Positions 11,820 to 23,167 of a stretch of 64,000 nt of DNA are shown one piece after another. The position numbers were made by a program, and so were the translations under genes. A model generated the notes under the pieces. It saw only the letters and a list, made by a program, of their open reading frames with translations. It was not told the origin of the DNA and ran no database searches. Source of the stretch: Rhyacophila brunnea (taxonomy: Eukaryota > Arthropoda > Insecta > Trichoptera > Rhyacophilidae); NCBI GenBank assembly GCA_022495005.1, contig JAGYXB010000791.1, forward strand, positions 496,001 through 560,000. The letters run 5' to 3'. Numbering within the stretch: the stretch's first letter is position 1; each line of letters starts with the position of its first letter.

Positions 11820-12222
11820 GTGTAACTTTTTATACTTACCACGTTTATAATTTTTCTGATGAATCATATTAACTTAACAATTCTATGTATTAAAAATTTA
11901 GGACAAATAAGGCAATTGTCAACAAATCATTTTTTTTGCTATTTTGCAACAAACAAATATAGAATTTTGATTTACATAGTAACGCACGTATATATTAATA
12001 ATTTAGTTGCTAGGACCACCCCCTTAGCAACAAATAACAGTGGATTGGATTATGGATTTCTTCCGAAATAACTTTTCATACAAAACAGAATTAACTGAAA
12101 ATGAATTCAATTCTACTTAAAGATGGTATTAAAATAATGCATTGGCACCGTGTTCTGATATGGAAAAACAACCACCAGACAAACAAGAATACGAGCTAAG
12201 AAAAACGTGGTAAAATAGGGCA
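11820..12222. repeat. Dispersed repeat family H, copy H1
   Basis: It is homologous to 17868-18302. Shared landmarks in order are TGAATCATAT, AGTAACGCACGTATA, AATTTAGTTGCT, CTTTTCATACAAAAC, GCATTGGCA, GTGTTCTGATAT and AATACGAGCTAA. Ends, class and function are unknown. A 70-codon frame inside it is not conserved in H2. Confidence 0.8.
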
Positions 12223-12688
12223 GCTCCGAGAAAAATCTGTAATAATTAAACTTATTTAAAAAAAATCGAATTATTCGAAAAAGTTTAAATAATTCGTCAT
12301 GATAATTACATACCTAATTGATTCTATAGAATAGAATTACGGACAGTAAATCACCTTTAATTATTTATAGTCTTTCGTTCATTATTTAATTACTTAATTG
12401 TATTTATTATGAATTATTAAATTAATTTTAGAGGTAAAATAGTCAACATCTGAACCCGTGGAAGAGGTAGTAAATTTTTTCCATTCTCTGGTTCCACTAC
12501 TACTCCAGGAAACCGACATTACTCCACTGTTCCGCATCAACACCATAATTAAAACACTGAAGTAGACTGGTTCCTATCAATAAGAAGTTTATAAATAGCA
12601 AACAACATTGTCGCTTTTGAGAAACCTATTAGCAGTGATTGCCAAACCGTTTGTCGCGAAAGATGAAGTCTAAATATATTATACACTA
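12223..12688. other. AT-rich, nothing recognised
   Basis: No gene, RNA or paired repeat was seen. Confidence 0.5.
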
Positions 12689-12696
12689 TTTATTAG

Positions 12697-13438
12697 TAGT
12701 GACCGCATTATATGCAACATAAAAAGCTTGAAATATGCATAAAAATGCTTAAAATATGCATGAAAAGTGTCAACATATGCAACATTAAATAAAAAAAAAA
12801 AAATCTTAGTTTTTTTTTATTTCAAAATCAGCATACAATAATTAGTAAATATCTACGATAATTATTAATTAACAATTATTTAACATTTTGTTACTCTTGT
12901 AAACGTTAACAATCAGGTACTGTTCCAAATGTTCGGTAGTAAGAGTGTCTTCGATCACTCAAAATATTTTTATAAGTGGAAAAGGACCGTTCCACATCTA
13001 CGGAGGTAACTGGGCAGTATTTGAATTTGGGTGCTATGTTAGCACTTATTGTTTCTGGCAAAAGTTCACCCGTCCCATTAATAAAACTATCAATTTGACA
13101 CAAAGGTCCAAAGCCTGGGTATATTTTCAAACTTTTCTCTAAGTTTACGCGGGAGTACCTACCTCTGGCAATGTGGAGTTCATTTGGCGGATTTTATTCA
13201 TTAACTGAATAGATTCAGTCAACGCCAAACCTTAAGTTTCAAGCTATTTAATACTCACAAGTTGGTATATGGGAAAAATGAGTGCTCATCACAGCTATGT
13301 TTTTTTTTTGTACTAGAATCGTTAAATGCTTCCCTGAACTCTTTCGCGATTTCTTATGGCAAAAATATGCATCATCACTAGGTTATTGGTATCTATGCAT
13401 ATTATGCAAATATGCAAATGCATATAATCCGGTCCCTA
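12697..13438. mobile_element. hAT element remnant with TAGTGACCG ends
   Basis: The 742-bp element runs from TAGTGACCGCATTATATGCA to TGCATATAATCCGGTCCCTA, so its ends form an inverted repeat of about 19 bp. It is flanked by a perfect 8-bp duplication TTTATTAG (12689-12696 and 13439-13446). The subterminal regions are rich in ATATGCA motifs on both sides. It carries the transposase fragment listed separately and is too short to be autonomous. Confidence 0.93.
12906..13130 (-). pseudogene. hAT transposase C-terminal dimerisation fragment
   Basis: The minus-strand frame contains KYCPVTSVDVERSFSTYKNI followed by LSDRRHS. This is the conserved hAT C-terminal block (PxTSxxxERxFSxxKxIxxxRR) near the transposase end. 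It sits inside the 12697-13438 hAT element in the orientation expected for its relic coding region. Only about 75 codons remain and the catalytic part is deleted. Confidence 0.85.
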
Positions 13439-13446
13439 TTTATTAG

Positions 13447-14437
13447 TAAACTTGATAAACAATTGTACGCAAGATACGATGACGTAACAATAACAATATT
13501 AGAAAAGTTAATAGATTATTACATCCTGTGTACATAGTCTCAGTTGTCAGTATTTTGGATTCCGGCTTGGAGTCAAAATGTTCGATTAGCTACTTAAGTC
13601 ATTAAATCTCTGTTGCCATTTATATCGTCGTATTTTTGCGAAGTAGGTTTACCAGTGCTCATAATGAAATTTAAAAAAAAGTGTTTCAGTCTCCACATGT
13701 GACCTCATTGAGACGTCCACAAGCAATCGCGGCGAGACACGCGCCATGTGGACAAAGCCGTAATCTAATTTAGAGCCGCGTTTTGACATACTTATTTTTT
13801 TTTCTCAAATCCAATTGCATCCTTTTCACGACACAATAATTTTATCATCTATATCTATTCCTAACTTATAAAACAATATTATTTTTTTGTTAGATGAAGG
13901 ACAGATTCTCGTGGCATTACGACCACGACGAAATTACTTTGGAACGGTGTTAAGTGTCATAATAAGTAACGATACCAACACATAAATGAGTCACCTGCAC
14001 TGCCACAAGACTCTTGACACCACTATACCGATACTATACATAAAATACATATATATATTTTTTGAGATTTTTTTTTGGTGTGCCACAAAACTAATTCCCT
14101 TCTCCAGTATGCCCGTCGGGTAAAAAAGTTTGGCAGACACTGAAAATTAGGTACTCGCACCAAATAACTTAGCAAGTGTGCGATAATCTTTTTGTACAAA
14201 TTCATATGAATTGGGTTTAGGATAGATTGTAAATTAATTACTAAATTAACAAAGTAACCGATCGATCGTATATATTATATATTATATAAGAAGTTATTTA
14301 TAAGTAGGTACATAGCAGTAACAATGATTTATTTCTAGCGCTTCCTGGAAGAATAATAATTGTTGATAACTGTGGATGAAATCAGCGAAGAAAAATAATA
14401 TTATTGAGCAATATATGACATCTTCGAGCTACTGTGT
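13447..14437. other. Mostly unrecognised; possible Harbinger-like end at about 13690-13765
   Basis: Around 13690-13765 the reverse strand reads GGCTTTGTCCACATGGCGCG, similar to the terminus of the element at 61547-62438, followed by a second GTGGACG. No partner end was found, so this is at most a fragment. Confidence 0.4.
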
Positions 14438-15003
14438 GACACTAGCGAAGGGTGGGGGTAGGCTGTTAAGATCCGCCATGAATAGTGTGCATTAAACTTT
14501 GTGAGTTATACGTATTTGTTTTTAAGACTAATATAAAATTTACGGATGGTGTTGCTTAGTTTTTAAAAATCAATTAAACCCTGCCTAAACCAAACCATAA
14601 TAATTTTGGTATACTTTGGGCGATATGACAAAAATATGCATAACTCTTTCTTTCCCTAAATTTGTTTTCGTTGGATTAAGAGTACATATTACACGTATTG
14701 TTGGTTCATTTATTTAACTACATTAATCCCTGCCTAAACCAAACTATAACAGATAAAAAATATTATTCTACCTATAAAATATCCATAGTTATAATTGCAT
14801 AATTTTAGATATTTTATAGATAGACGAGTATTTTTAAGTAGGTATTATTTATTATGGCTTGGTTTCGCAGGGTTTAATTGAATTTTAAAAACTAACCTGT
14901 AAATTGTAGTGTTATTTCAATATAAAAAATACGTATGACTGACAAAGTTGAGTGTGCACTATTTATGGCGGATCTTAACAGCCTATCTCAACCCTTTGCC
15001 ACT
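14438..15003. mobile_element. Foldback MITE family M, copy M1
   Basis: Arms of roughly 165 bp at each end are diverged reverse complements. The best block is TGTTAAGATCCGCCAT...AATAGTG near 14468, mirrored as CTATTTATGGCGGATCTTAACA near 14955. The inner arms share CAATTAAACCCTGC and ACCATAATAA-type sequence. There is no ORF. The right arm recurs around the nested elements at 44233-45880. Confidence 0.85.
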
Positions 15004-16425
15004 GTTGTGTGATATCCTACCCGCATAATAAGGGGAAAATATGGAATAATAAAACGCATTCAGAAAATCCCATGGTAAATTGCATAAGTATTATATGACA
15101 GAAATTAAACTGACCGTGGGACTATACACTCTGTTGATATAAATAACTTCCCACGTGATTGATGAAAATCTGAAGAGGGAAAACTTGGTTAAATATTTTT
15201 TCTTTGAATTTTCCTACTTACTGATAGACAAAGCCTGCTTTGACACGCTCAAAAATACCCTTTTGAAAGAGACAAATTTGAAAGGCGATCTCAGCAATTT
15301 TCGAAAAAATAAAAATCGTCTTCCCTTTTGTATTGGAGGGACTTTCGCTCGTTATGCGACGTCCATTTTTTAAATTCTCTATGGTCAAAAGGCTCAAACG
15401 ATTTTCTTATATATTTTTTTTATTACGGCCGTAGTAAATTGATGACACTTCATTTTTTCGTATTATTTTATTTTTGGAAATTTTGTGACTTCCCTCCGAA
15501 AACGATGGCTATTCTATTTATTTATTTATTCTGTAATGGATTTCGTATCAATATAATACGAAATAGAGGTTATCAAGTTCCAAGGTAATTTAAGAAAACT
15601 GTTATATTGATAGACCGATACGTAATTAATAGAGAATCCAATCCCGGGATCTCGGATTATTTTTGATACATATGAATCCCGGGATTAGTAAGCATAATCC
15701 CGAAACTTTCGGGATTGATTTTTTTTATCAATCATAATCAATTGACATGCGTACAAAATCAGTATGTTAGTGACGTGTATGTACCTGCACATGTCACATG
15801 TCACAGGGGAAATTGCCGGATGCTCACGGGTAATAAATAACCACGTTTTGCTGCCATACGCAATCGTAACAACGTCAGAAAAATAATAAATCCGTTTATT
15901 AAACCAGTTAGACGCCTCTAACGTTATTTTCGATTCCTTTTCTTCCCCTAAGCGAAGCAGATCCTAAACCTATCCCTATTTGCCAACCCCAACCGTGAAT
16001 GCAAGAAGGTAGAAAAGGTGCTCGAGTTGTATGGCGCATCTGAAATCGTCTATGAAAAAAATTTGCGCATAGTATGCAAAAGGTTGGCCACCCCTCTAGG
16101 ACTCTTGGACTTTATACTGTCTATTTCGTTCTAAGAAAATGGCTGTTAAAACATAGCACTTTCTGACAGTTCAGACGGTTAACTTGTTGTAATAATTAAC
16201 CGCCTCAGTATATAAATATGATAAAATACCGTCGATAGCCGCTTTGAGTATAGAATAGCTTCGCTGGGGTTAACAATTATCGAGCAAAATAGTACCTAAC
16301 CAATTTGCGATTCGGTCACGGGAGGTAGGTAGTCATGGAAAGAGTTTCAATCTAAAATTAATCTGACAACAAAATTGTTGTCGAAAGTATCAATGAATTA
16401 ATTAACGAATGACAAACGCTACGTG
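15004..16425. other. AT-rich, nothing recognised
   Basis: A 72-codon frame at 15155-15373 has no recognisable motif and looks accidental. Short palindromic AATCCCGGGATT motifs cluster at about 15638-15720. Confidence 0.45.
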
Positions 16426-16429
16426 TTAA

Positions 16430-16803
16430 GGTGACGCATCAATGAAACGCCAAATAATTTTCAACTGTACGCGCGACGAAATTTTGGACTCGCTGCCATT
16501 CACTGAGAGAATGTTGACCCGGGAACACGTCACTTTGCGGCGTGATGGCGACGGGTCAATTAATTCTAAAATCGTGTAAAGATGACTAAAAACGTTACCC
16601 ATTTACTTTAAAAAGAAAACATGTCAATGAATATATTATTATTGTTACTAATAGAACAATAAACAGAACATAAAATGGACGTATGTTGGATTTATATGAC
16701 AATTAATATTTCGTTTGACAGGCGTCATTTTCACCCGCCACCCGCAATCCGCGCATCGCCTAGCGACGATCTTTTTAGACCGTGCCTCAACTAATGCATG
16801 GCC
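16430..16803. mobile_element. TTAA-target MITE family B, copy B2 (subfamily 1)
   Basis: The 374-bp copy is flanked by TTAA at 16426-16429 and 16804-16807. Its ends are GGTGACGCATCAATGAAACG and, inward from the right, GGCCATGCATTAGTTGAGGC, an imperfect inverted repeat. It is near-identical to B3 and B4 and has no coding capacity. Confidence 0.93.
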
Positions 16804-16970
16804 TTAATAATAACTAAGTAATGAGTTTATTTATAACCAGAAAAACAGGATATGGCAATAAGATGTTTTGACTAAACTTAGACAACGTGGTGCACATAGT
16901 AGTATTTTGAATGTGAATGAATACCTTCCATATGTGAATAAATTTAATAATAATGGAAATGACCTTACAG

Positions 16971-17606
16971 CAGCGGTTTCCAAACTGGGAGGCGCGGAGT
17001 GTTGCAAAGGGAGGCGCGAAAGGTTTAACATAATTAATGTAGCCACAGGTTTGCAGTTTGCAAATGCATAGTTTATAAAGCGGCCGCTAGTTATAAACTA
17101 TAAAAATAGTCCTATAAAAGGTTGTTTGCAAACCTGTCTGAAAATATGTAGACTAATGTTATAATACCTCACTTCTACACCATTGTAAAGCGCTCTGGCT
17201 ATCTCGTGAAAAAAATTAAATAAAAGGGTCAAATCACAATGTTGAAATTTGAAGCAAATTTTCTTAGGAACGATAATTTTGTTATTAAACTTGTCTATTT
17301 GGTTGTAATTTAAAAAAAACTATTGAATAAATCAATGCAAGGACAATAAAAAGGTAAAGTGAAGGCATTCATAAAAAATTGGAGCTTTGTAAATCACACA
17401 GGTTTCCACAGAGTAGAGGTAACATTAACTACATTTGAATGGGGAACCGTTATTAACCATCAACTCACTCGGCGAATGGATAACCGCTGAAGTTTGGACA
17501 AATGCCGTTATAGGTACAGTGGTACCCAAGGGGCCTTAAAACGCGTTGGATAGAGTCCAGGGTTTTCCAAACTATGTTCCTCAAATATATCAGAAGATAA
17601 GCGCAG
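16971..17606. repeat. Two hAT-like termini, elements incomplete
   Basis: At about 16971 a terminus CAGCGGTTTCCAAACTGGGA starts, and at about 17551 a second one, CAGGGTTTTCCAAACTATGT, like the end of family G at 40335-40973. No facing ends or TSDs were found, so element limits are unknown. The rest of the stretch is unrecognised AT-rich DNA. Confidence 0.55.
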
Positions 17607-17607
17607 T

Positions 17608-17820
17608 GTGCCAAAACAAACTATAATTATTGTTCTACTTCCATATTCTACGACAGATTTATGCGAAGCAGGATTTTCTTATTATGCTACAATGAAGTCA
17701 ACGTTCAGGAAGAGGCTCACCGCCACACCAGATAATAAAAGAATTCAACTTTCTAATAATATTGTGCCTGAAATCAAGAATATTTGTAATTCAAGGACCC
17801 AAAATCATCGAATTAATTAA
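17608..17820 (+). pseudogene. hAT transposase C-terminal fragment (ZBED5/SCAND3-like)
   Basis: The plus-strand frame reads YSTTDLCEAGFSYYATMKST, then FRKRL and ending in a RIQLSN...EIKNI-type helix. This fits the hAT C-terminal motif (FxSTYLCExxFSxxxxIKxxxRxRL...LRxxI) of the SCAND3/ZBED5-like group. It follows two hAT-type termini (16971 and 17551), but which element it belongs to is unclear. About 70 codons remain and no DDE residues are present. Confidence 0.75.
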
Positions 17821-17867
17821 TAACTTCGTTCCCTTATTATTTTTATGTGTTATGTTTTAAATAATTA

Positions 17868-18302
17868 CAAGTTACAACTTTTTATATACAACGTTTTTAA
17901 ATTTTCTGTTGAATCATATAAACTTGACTTGACTAGCTAAAACGATCAAAAAAAAATTGTACTTGATAAAAATACTGAATAATGAAATGTCATTCCATAT
18001 TGATTTCCATAGTAACGCACGTATACATTATTAATAATTTAGTTGCTGGGACCCCCTAGCAAACAATAATGGTATCGAAAAAACTTTTCATACAAAACAA
18101 AATTAACTAAAAATGAATGCAATTCAATGTAAAGATGGCTAAAAGTAATAAAAAAAATGCATTGGCATGGTGTTCTGATATATTCTAAACGTTTCAAATG
18201 TCTAGCTAGTCGGGAAGTTAGTTAAAATCGATTGCAAGATTTGTACCGGACAAACAACCACCGGACAAATAAGAATACGAGCTAATAAAAGCGTTGTAAA
18301 AT
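17868..18302. repeat. Dispersed repeat family H, copy H2
   Basis: It is homologous to 11820-12222 over about 400 bases with many small indels. About 45 bases near 18184-18240 are absent from H1. No terminal repeats were recognised. Confidence 0.8.
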
Positions 18303-18639
18303 ACTATACTGGTGATCTCAGACTGATCTGTTCTGTTATTTTGCTTTGGGTAGCTAGCAAGGATTTTTTTTAAATCTCAATGCAGCCCTGAAATCAATAA
18401 TCGGAGCACGCAACATATTAATCATCAATGCGAAATGACTTAGGTCTGATTTAATAATCAGTGTGGTTTTGAAACAAAGTTTTTTCTGTTAATTGTAGAT
18501 ATTATATACCTACTGTATGTTAGCTAAGAAAAACGTTGTAAAATAATTAAGTACCTATTGTTTTTACTCATTTTTTAAAATGCATTGATTATGTATTATT
18601 TACCAACCCTAAAATAATAAAAAAAAATGTGTTAACATT

Positions 18640-18756
18640 CCAGGATTTTGGAAAGTTTGGAAAATAGACCCGAAAGACGACCCCATAAAGTTCGTGGCAG
18701 GAGCTGGGGAGGTCTTCATCCACCAGGGGATCGAACCCGGTCGATAATGACGATGA
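18640..18756 (+). pseudogene. RTE-like LINE 3' end
   Basis: The plus strand reads GEVFIHQGIEPGR followed by a stop and a GAcGATGA tail. The phrase GExFIQQWIxPGR plus a GATGAT tail is the familiar C-terminus and 3' tail of one insect LINE group. Related ends lie at 59540-59606 and 59775-59830. Everything upstream of about 40 codons is missing (5' truncation). Confidence 0.65.
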
Positions 18757-18773
18757 CCGAATGAAACGACTAC

Positions 18774-18833
18774 GGATAGATAGCTCAACGGATAAGAGCA
18801 CTGACCAGGACAATGAGAATCCCAATCGAGTCA
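18774..18833 (+). other. tRNA-like relic
   Basis: The segment GATAGCTCAACGGATAAGAG resembles a tRNA D-arm/A box, and ATCCCAATCGAGTC 30 bases later resembles a degraded B box. It lies directly after the LINE 3' tail. It is too eroded to be a working tRNA; a tRNA-derived SINE head is the likelier source. Confidence 0.4.
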
Positions 18834-19693
18834 TTTTTTTGATTTGTTTTTAATAAGTATCTATATTTTCAACGTTTTTAAAAATTATGTAGGTACCTAC
18901 CTACCTATTTATAGAATATTTTATTCAGTTAAAATATTAGGGTGCTTCTATAATATATAATGAATTGAGTGGTTCTATTATAATATTGATTAAAGCAAAA
19001 TAAATATGCAGTGGGTATGGAAATTATTTAATATGACTATTATCATTTATGTACTTTTGTAAAAGCTGTAGCGAACGAAATGTTGAATTGAAAATTACAT
19101 TTCGAAAACTTTTTTTTAAATAAAAATACTATCCAGCGGACATCGAACATATTTTATTCAATACTTTATATTGAAATCATTGAATATTATAAACTCATAT
19201 TATGTGAGTGGGCAAATTGACTGGGTTGCTTTTGTATTGCATATTATAATAAAAAATATCCTATCGGTTGAAAGCCAAATTTGATAGTGATTGATTTCTC
19301 TATGGATCCTTTTGCGATTTCTCATGTCGACACGCTTTATTGTTCGGTAAATAATAATATAATTTTGTTAAGTAAACATTTACTCAATATCTCAAAAGAA
19401 ATATTCAAATGCAGTATAGCAATAAATAAAGACTAAGTAAATTTATTGCTAAACTTGTTAACTTTACTTGTATAAGAAAAAAAATGTTTATCAACGGAAA
19501 ATTCTTAATCCGCTGAGACAAGGCATTGTCATGGAAAATGAGTTTATCTAGAAAAAAATCAGACTATGTTTTATTAAGTATTTGTTTCTAGTATTGGCGT
19601 ATTCATGAGAATGCCTCGTTGTGAGTTTATCGACAAATTCTCTCTGTAGTCAGGATACGAACAAACTTCAAAGCTATGACATCAAAACGGTCA
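18834..19693. other. AT-rich, nothing recognised
   Basis: No gene, RNA or paired repeats were seen. Confidence 0.5.
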
Positions 19694-19701
19694 CTCCTAG
19701 G

Positions 19702-20270
19702 TAGGGATTGCAATATCGTATTTTTCAAAACCGGTATTCAATTATTATTTATAGATACCGAAATACCGGTTTCAAAAATTTTAAATACCGGTATTAAGAA
19801 AGGATATACGTTAAAGTGTTCCGAAAATGAATTTAATGTTATTTTTTCATTACTTACTATATTGTATATTAAATTTAGTGTATACGTTTTATGATGCCAA
19901 AACGCAAATATATTAACTAAAACCAATAAAAATTAAATAATAACAAAACAAAATCCCTCAATTATTCTATAACTATTGGTCCAACGTTGATAGTACATCC
20001 AACAAGCGTTAAATTTGAGAGATATTTTCCTGCACTCGGACTTGCAGTATTTGTAAAAACCATCAGTTCTACAATATTATGATCTATACGTCATATTTAT
20101 AAAGGTCAACATAATAAATGTAGTTAGGTACTTTAAAAGGTTGCTATAAAATAATATATTAAATACATTTTAAAACCTAGCTATATATATCGATAGGTAC
20201 TTTCTATATGTTTTAACAAATATCGGTATTTTTGCCGTTATTGATATTTCATTCGATATTGAAATCCCTA
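19702..20270. mobile_element. hAT element remnant with TAGGGATT ends
   Basis: The 569-bp element starts TAGGGATTGCAATATCG and ends with the reverse complement of TAGGGATTTCAATATCG (17 bp, one mismatch). The flanks CTCCTAGG and TTCCTAGG form an 8-bp TSD with one difference. Repeated ACCGGTATT motifs lie near the left end. At about 19993-20085 the plus strand still reads HPTSVKFERYFPALGL, a decayed hAT C-terminal block, with a stop soon after. Confidence 0.92.
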
Positions 20271-20278
20271 TTCCTAGG

Positions 20279-21262
20279 TAGGTACTGCAAATTTAGATGA
20301 TGTTCCAGTTGTTATAAATTAATGACGACCCATTAAAATAACCATGAAAACTTATTTTATATAATAATAAAAACATGTTTAATGAAATTTTAACTGAAGA
20401 CACTTTGACTAAAGGTCAGATACCAATATATTATTGAATGCTGCAAGCCAAAAGGGCGTAAGTAACATTTTGAGAAAAAAAATATCTACAAACTGGCAAA
20501 AGGGTGTTCTTCATAGATGATTGTAAACAGAGTTACGATTTTCCAATTTGGGCGTAAGTGATAACCTACCTACAGAAAGCCAATAAGAAATTAACGTACC
20601 CACCATTAACGTAACGTGCCAATATTAAAATGATGATAATAAACAAATAAAACATAACAGAAATACAAACAAAAACATGAATAAAATAATTGAAAAAAAA
20701 ACAATTCGATGTTTTCTTTATGAACTTAGTATTTTTTATTGGACAGCCAAAAGGAATTAACTGATTTAAAAATTCTAATTGCAAATAAATAACTAAATTA
20801 ACGCTACATACTCCAAAACAATATTCTACAATAAATGAAAGAAAAAAAACCCCAATACTAAGAACGAAGTTGTAAAGAAACGAAATTGTGCTCATTACGA
20901 TGACATTTTTTCACTCTTTTTGCTCTTCTGAATAGTAGGGTTTTGTCACTAACGCGCTTTTGGATTATAAAAGTCGATTTTTTGTAAACAGAACCTCAAA
21001 CCTCCGGGGGCAATTATTCGCAGTCGTTTTCCGTTTTTAGTCAAATGACTTAATTATGATATTTTTTATTGTGTTATTATTGTCGGCTTGCTCGACGTCA
21101 CCCTTCTGCCCTTGGACCTATCAACATCCACCCAAATAACTCCCTCCAGCGCCCAACTTAGAAAACTATGGTGTTATGGAAACTGGCGATTCTGTATAAA
21201 GGTATATAATATAAAAGCAAACATTAATTAAAATGACAATAAAGAGATTCTAAAAATCTTAC
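20279..21262. other. AT-rich, probable intron of the ACE-like gene
   Basis: This stretch is immediately downstream of the exon donor on the minus strand. A 109-codon minus-strand frame (20566-20895) is rich in F, I and L, as expected from T-rich sequence read by chance. It has no ACE similarity and no convincing splice sites. No second ACE exon was recognised. Confidence 0.5.
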
Positions 21263-21508
21263 CTTATCTTCGAAAGCATTCTGCTTCCGGTTAAGCACAG
21301 CCCAGTTAGCATCAGCTCTCGCTATGCATTGGTCTTCATATTCCAGTTCCATGATATCCACCAAGCTCTCTATCCAGTTGTCGTCAGCGCCTTTGCTAGG
21401 GTCTGCGGCGTTGGCGCTGCATACTAAGGTGCTGCAGGCGAATGCCATCAGCAGGAATACGCCTGACATGTTTCTCCAGGGAGATCTTTGGCGCGATTTG
21501 GATTCCAT
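21263..21508 (-). CDS. ACE-like M2 metallopeptidase, first coding exon
   Basis: This exon encodes 82 residues. Residues 14-34 (MSGVFLLMAF...CSANA) form a signal peptide with a hydrophobic core and probable cleavage after SANA. Residues 48-82 contain ELEYEDQCIARADANWAVLN, which matches the N-terminal helices of angiotensin-converting enzymes (A-x-A-x-W-x-x-x-T/N region). ACE family members are secreted or membrane-bound dipeptidyl carboxypeptidases; the zinc site HExxH lies in later exons not seen here. The exon ends in phase 0 at AAG|GTAAGA (donor at 21262-21261). A strong acceptor TCTTCCCTTACAG precedes a 14-base 5'UTR (21509-21522), so an upstream non-coding exon is expected at higher coordinates. 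The Met at residue 14 is an alternative start giving a cleaner signal peptide. Insects have several ACE paralogues, some expressed in aphid salivary glands; which one this is cannot be told. The exon is intact, with no stop. Confidence 0.85.
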
Positions 21509-21543
21509 AATTGTTTGTTTATCTGTAAGGGAAGATAAAAAAA

Positions 21544-21663
21544 TGAATTAATGAAATATATTTATTATAATATGAAAAACTTTGTCATATAATAAACAAA
21601 ACGAATTCAATGAATTAATAAAATGTATTTATTATAATATGAAAAACTTTGTCATATAATAAT
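21544..21663. repeat. Local tandem duplication, period about 66 bp
   Basis: The block GAATTAAT-AAAT followed by TATTTATTATAATATGAAAA and ACTTTGTCATATAATAA occurs twice in a row. It lies about 20 bases upstream of the ACE exon acceptor, within its 5' intron. Confidence 0.85.
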
Positions 21664-21773
21664 ATATACAGTGGTTTGTCTGGACAAAACAAAACGAATT
21701 CATATTATGATTGCTATGAACATCGAACATTCTCCAAATAGGACCAAACGACGCAAATTAAAGTATCACAGTA

Positions 21774-21920
21774 CAGTAAAAACAAAACAATGATTCGGTT
21801 CGTGGATTGTACGCGTACGTACACATACGAATAAGCGCTCAACGGCTACCGGGTATTTAGTACGGCTCCCCATCCGCACGCACACCATCGACCAACCGAA
21901 TCATTGTTTTGTCTTTACTG
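21774..21920. mobile_element. Tc1/mariner-type MITE upstream of the ACE exon
   Basis: The 147-bp element starts CAGTAAAAACAAAACAATGA and ends with the reverse complement of CAGTAAAGACAAAACAATGA (about 27 bp, one mismatch). It is flanked by TA on both sides, and CAGT ends with TA targets fit Tc1-like elements. Its inside is GC-richer than the surroundings. It sits about 250 bp upstream of the ACE exon. Confidence 0.85.
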
Positions 21921-22958
21921 TACATACGTATGTTTTTAAACTAATTTTTAACTGATATACAAATATTAAGCCGGGTACTCATTAGCGAGCCGTAACTGTG
22001 ACCGCTGCAGATACAGTAATCAGTATGGACGCCAAATAATTAGTCTAATAAATAAGTATTTTGCATCTATAGTTGATAGTCGTTATAGAGAGAAAATGCT
22101 AATGAGACTTTAACCCACAACCATCCCAAGTTGCTAATTAATCTAACGATACAATCAACAATAACACCGATTTTTTTGTTTTATGTGAATTAAGGTTAGT
22201 AGGTATCAATACTGGTATTTTTTACATACTTTCACGCCAATATTAATGGAATTTGAAATATATTAACGATTGCATTGATATTTTAATTTGTATTGATTAA
22301 ATTAATCAATTAAATTAGCTTTAACACAACATTGTCCGAATCGCGATGATTATGAGTTTAATTTCCATTAGGTATAAAAAAAATTCAAAACAAATTAATA
22401 ATCTGCATAAAACAGACGTGCCAAAGGAAAAATATACATATAATACCTAATGATCATATTATGCAACATGATAAATTCGTTTTTATTTTTTTGCCAGTTA
22501 ATTGACACACCCCAATTAGCACATTAATTGGCCAAACCTTTTTTTTTCAGAATCCAATCTATTGAAACCACACAAAAACGAGCAAATTATTCCAACACCA
22601 ATGTATATAATGTAGAGTGTGTGAACAAGATATAGTGTTATAACTCGAGCAACACTTGCCAGTGAAACGTGAATGGAAAGAATATAATATAGATAGCATG
22701 TTTTTCTCGGAATGAAAAACGCATAAGTTATACCGAACGTATATTCTCGAATAACTTATTTTCAGTAAAATATGTTTGAATATGGGTATGTAGGTATATC
22801 CCGGACCCCAGTATAAGTCAGTGTCGATCGAACTTTATGTATTTTAATATATTTGAGGTGACAATATGTGTAAGTTAGATAGTACGTTATATTAATTGAG
22901 GTTTTTTACTGACTAATATGCTTTTAGTAGGCTATAGATATTTCATATTGTTACGTGT
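21921..22958. other. AT-rich, nothing recognised
   Basis: Probable 5' intron or upstream region of the ACE-like gene. No further exon or core promoter could be supported. Confidence 0.45.
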
Positions 22959-23167
22959 ATCTTAATCATGGCCCCAACATCCAGAAACGGGCCCCCAGGT
23001 CAGGATCTTTGGCGGGCCCCCCAACCCATCGCTTAGGCTTAGGTTAAAGGCACTCTGTCGCACTAAAGTGGCGTTTTTCAAATGGTGTTCGAGGTCAAAT
23101 AAAATTCAGTGTATTTTTAGTGGTTTTTTAACGAATTAAAATAGCGCCGCAGGCGACTTTTCGAAGT

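Noticed and set aside
15155..15588. Two overlapping frames of 72 and 86 codons
   Set aside because: No recognisable motif, low complexity and no repeat partner.
20566..20895. 109-codon hydrophobic minus-strand frame near the ACE exon
   Set aside because: Composition (F, I, L, Y) is what T-rich DNA gives by chance. There is no ACE similarity, no signal or splice evidence, and no conserved motif.
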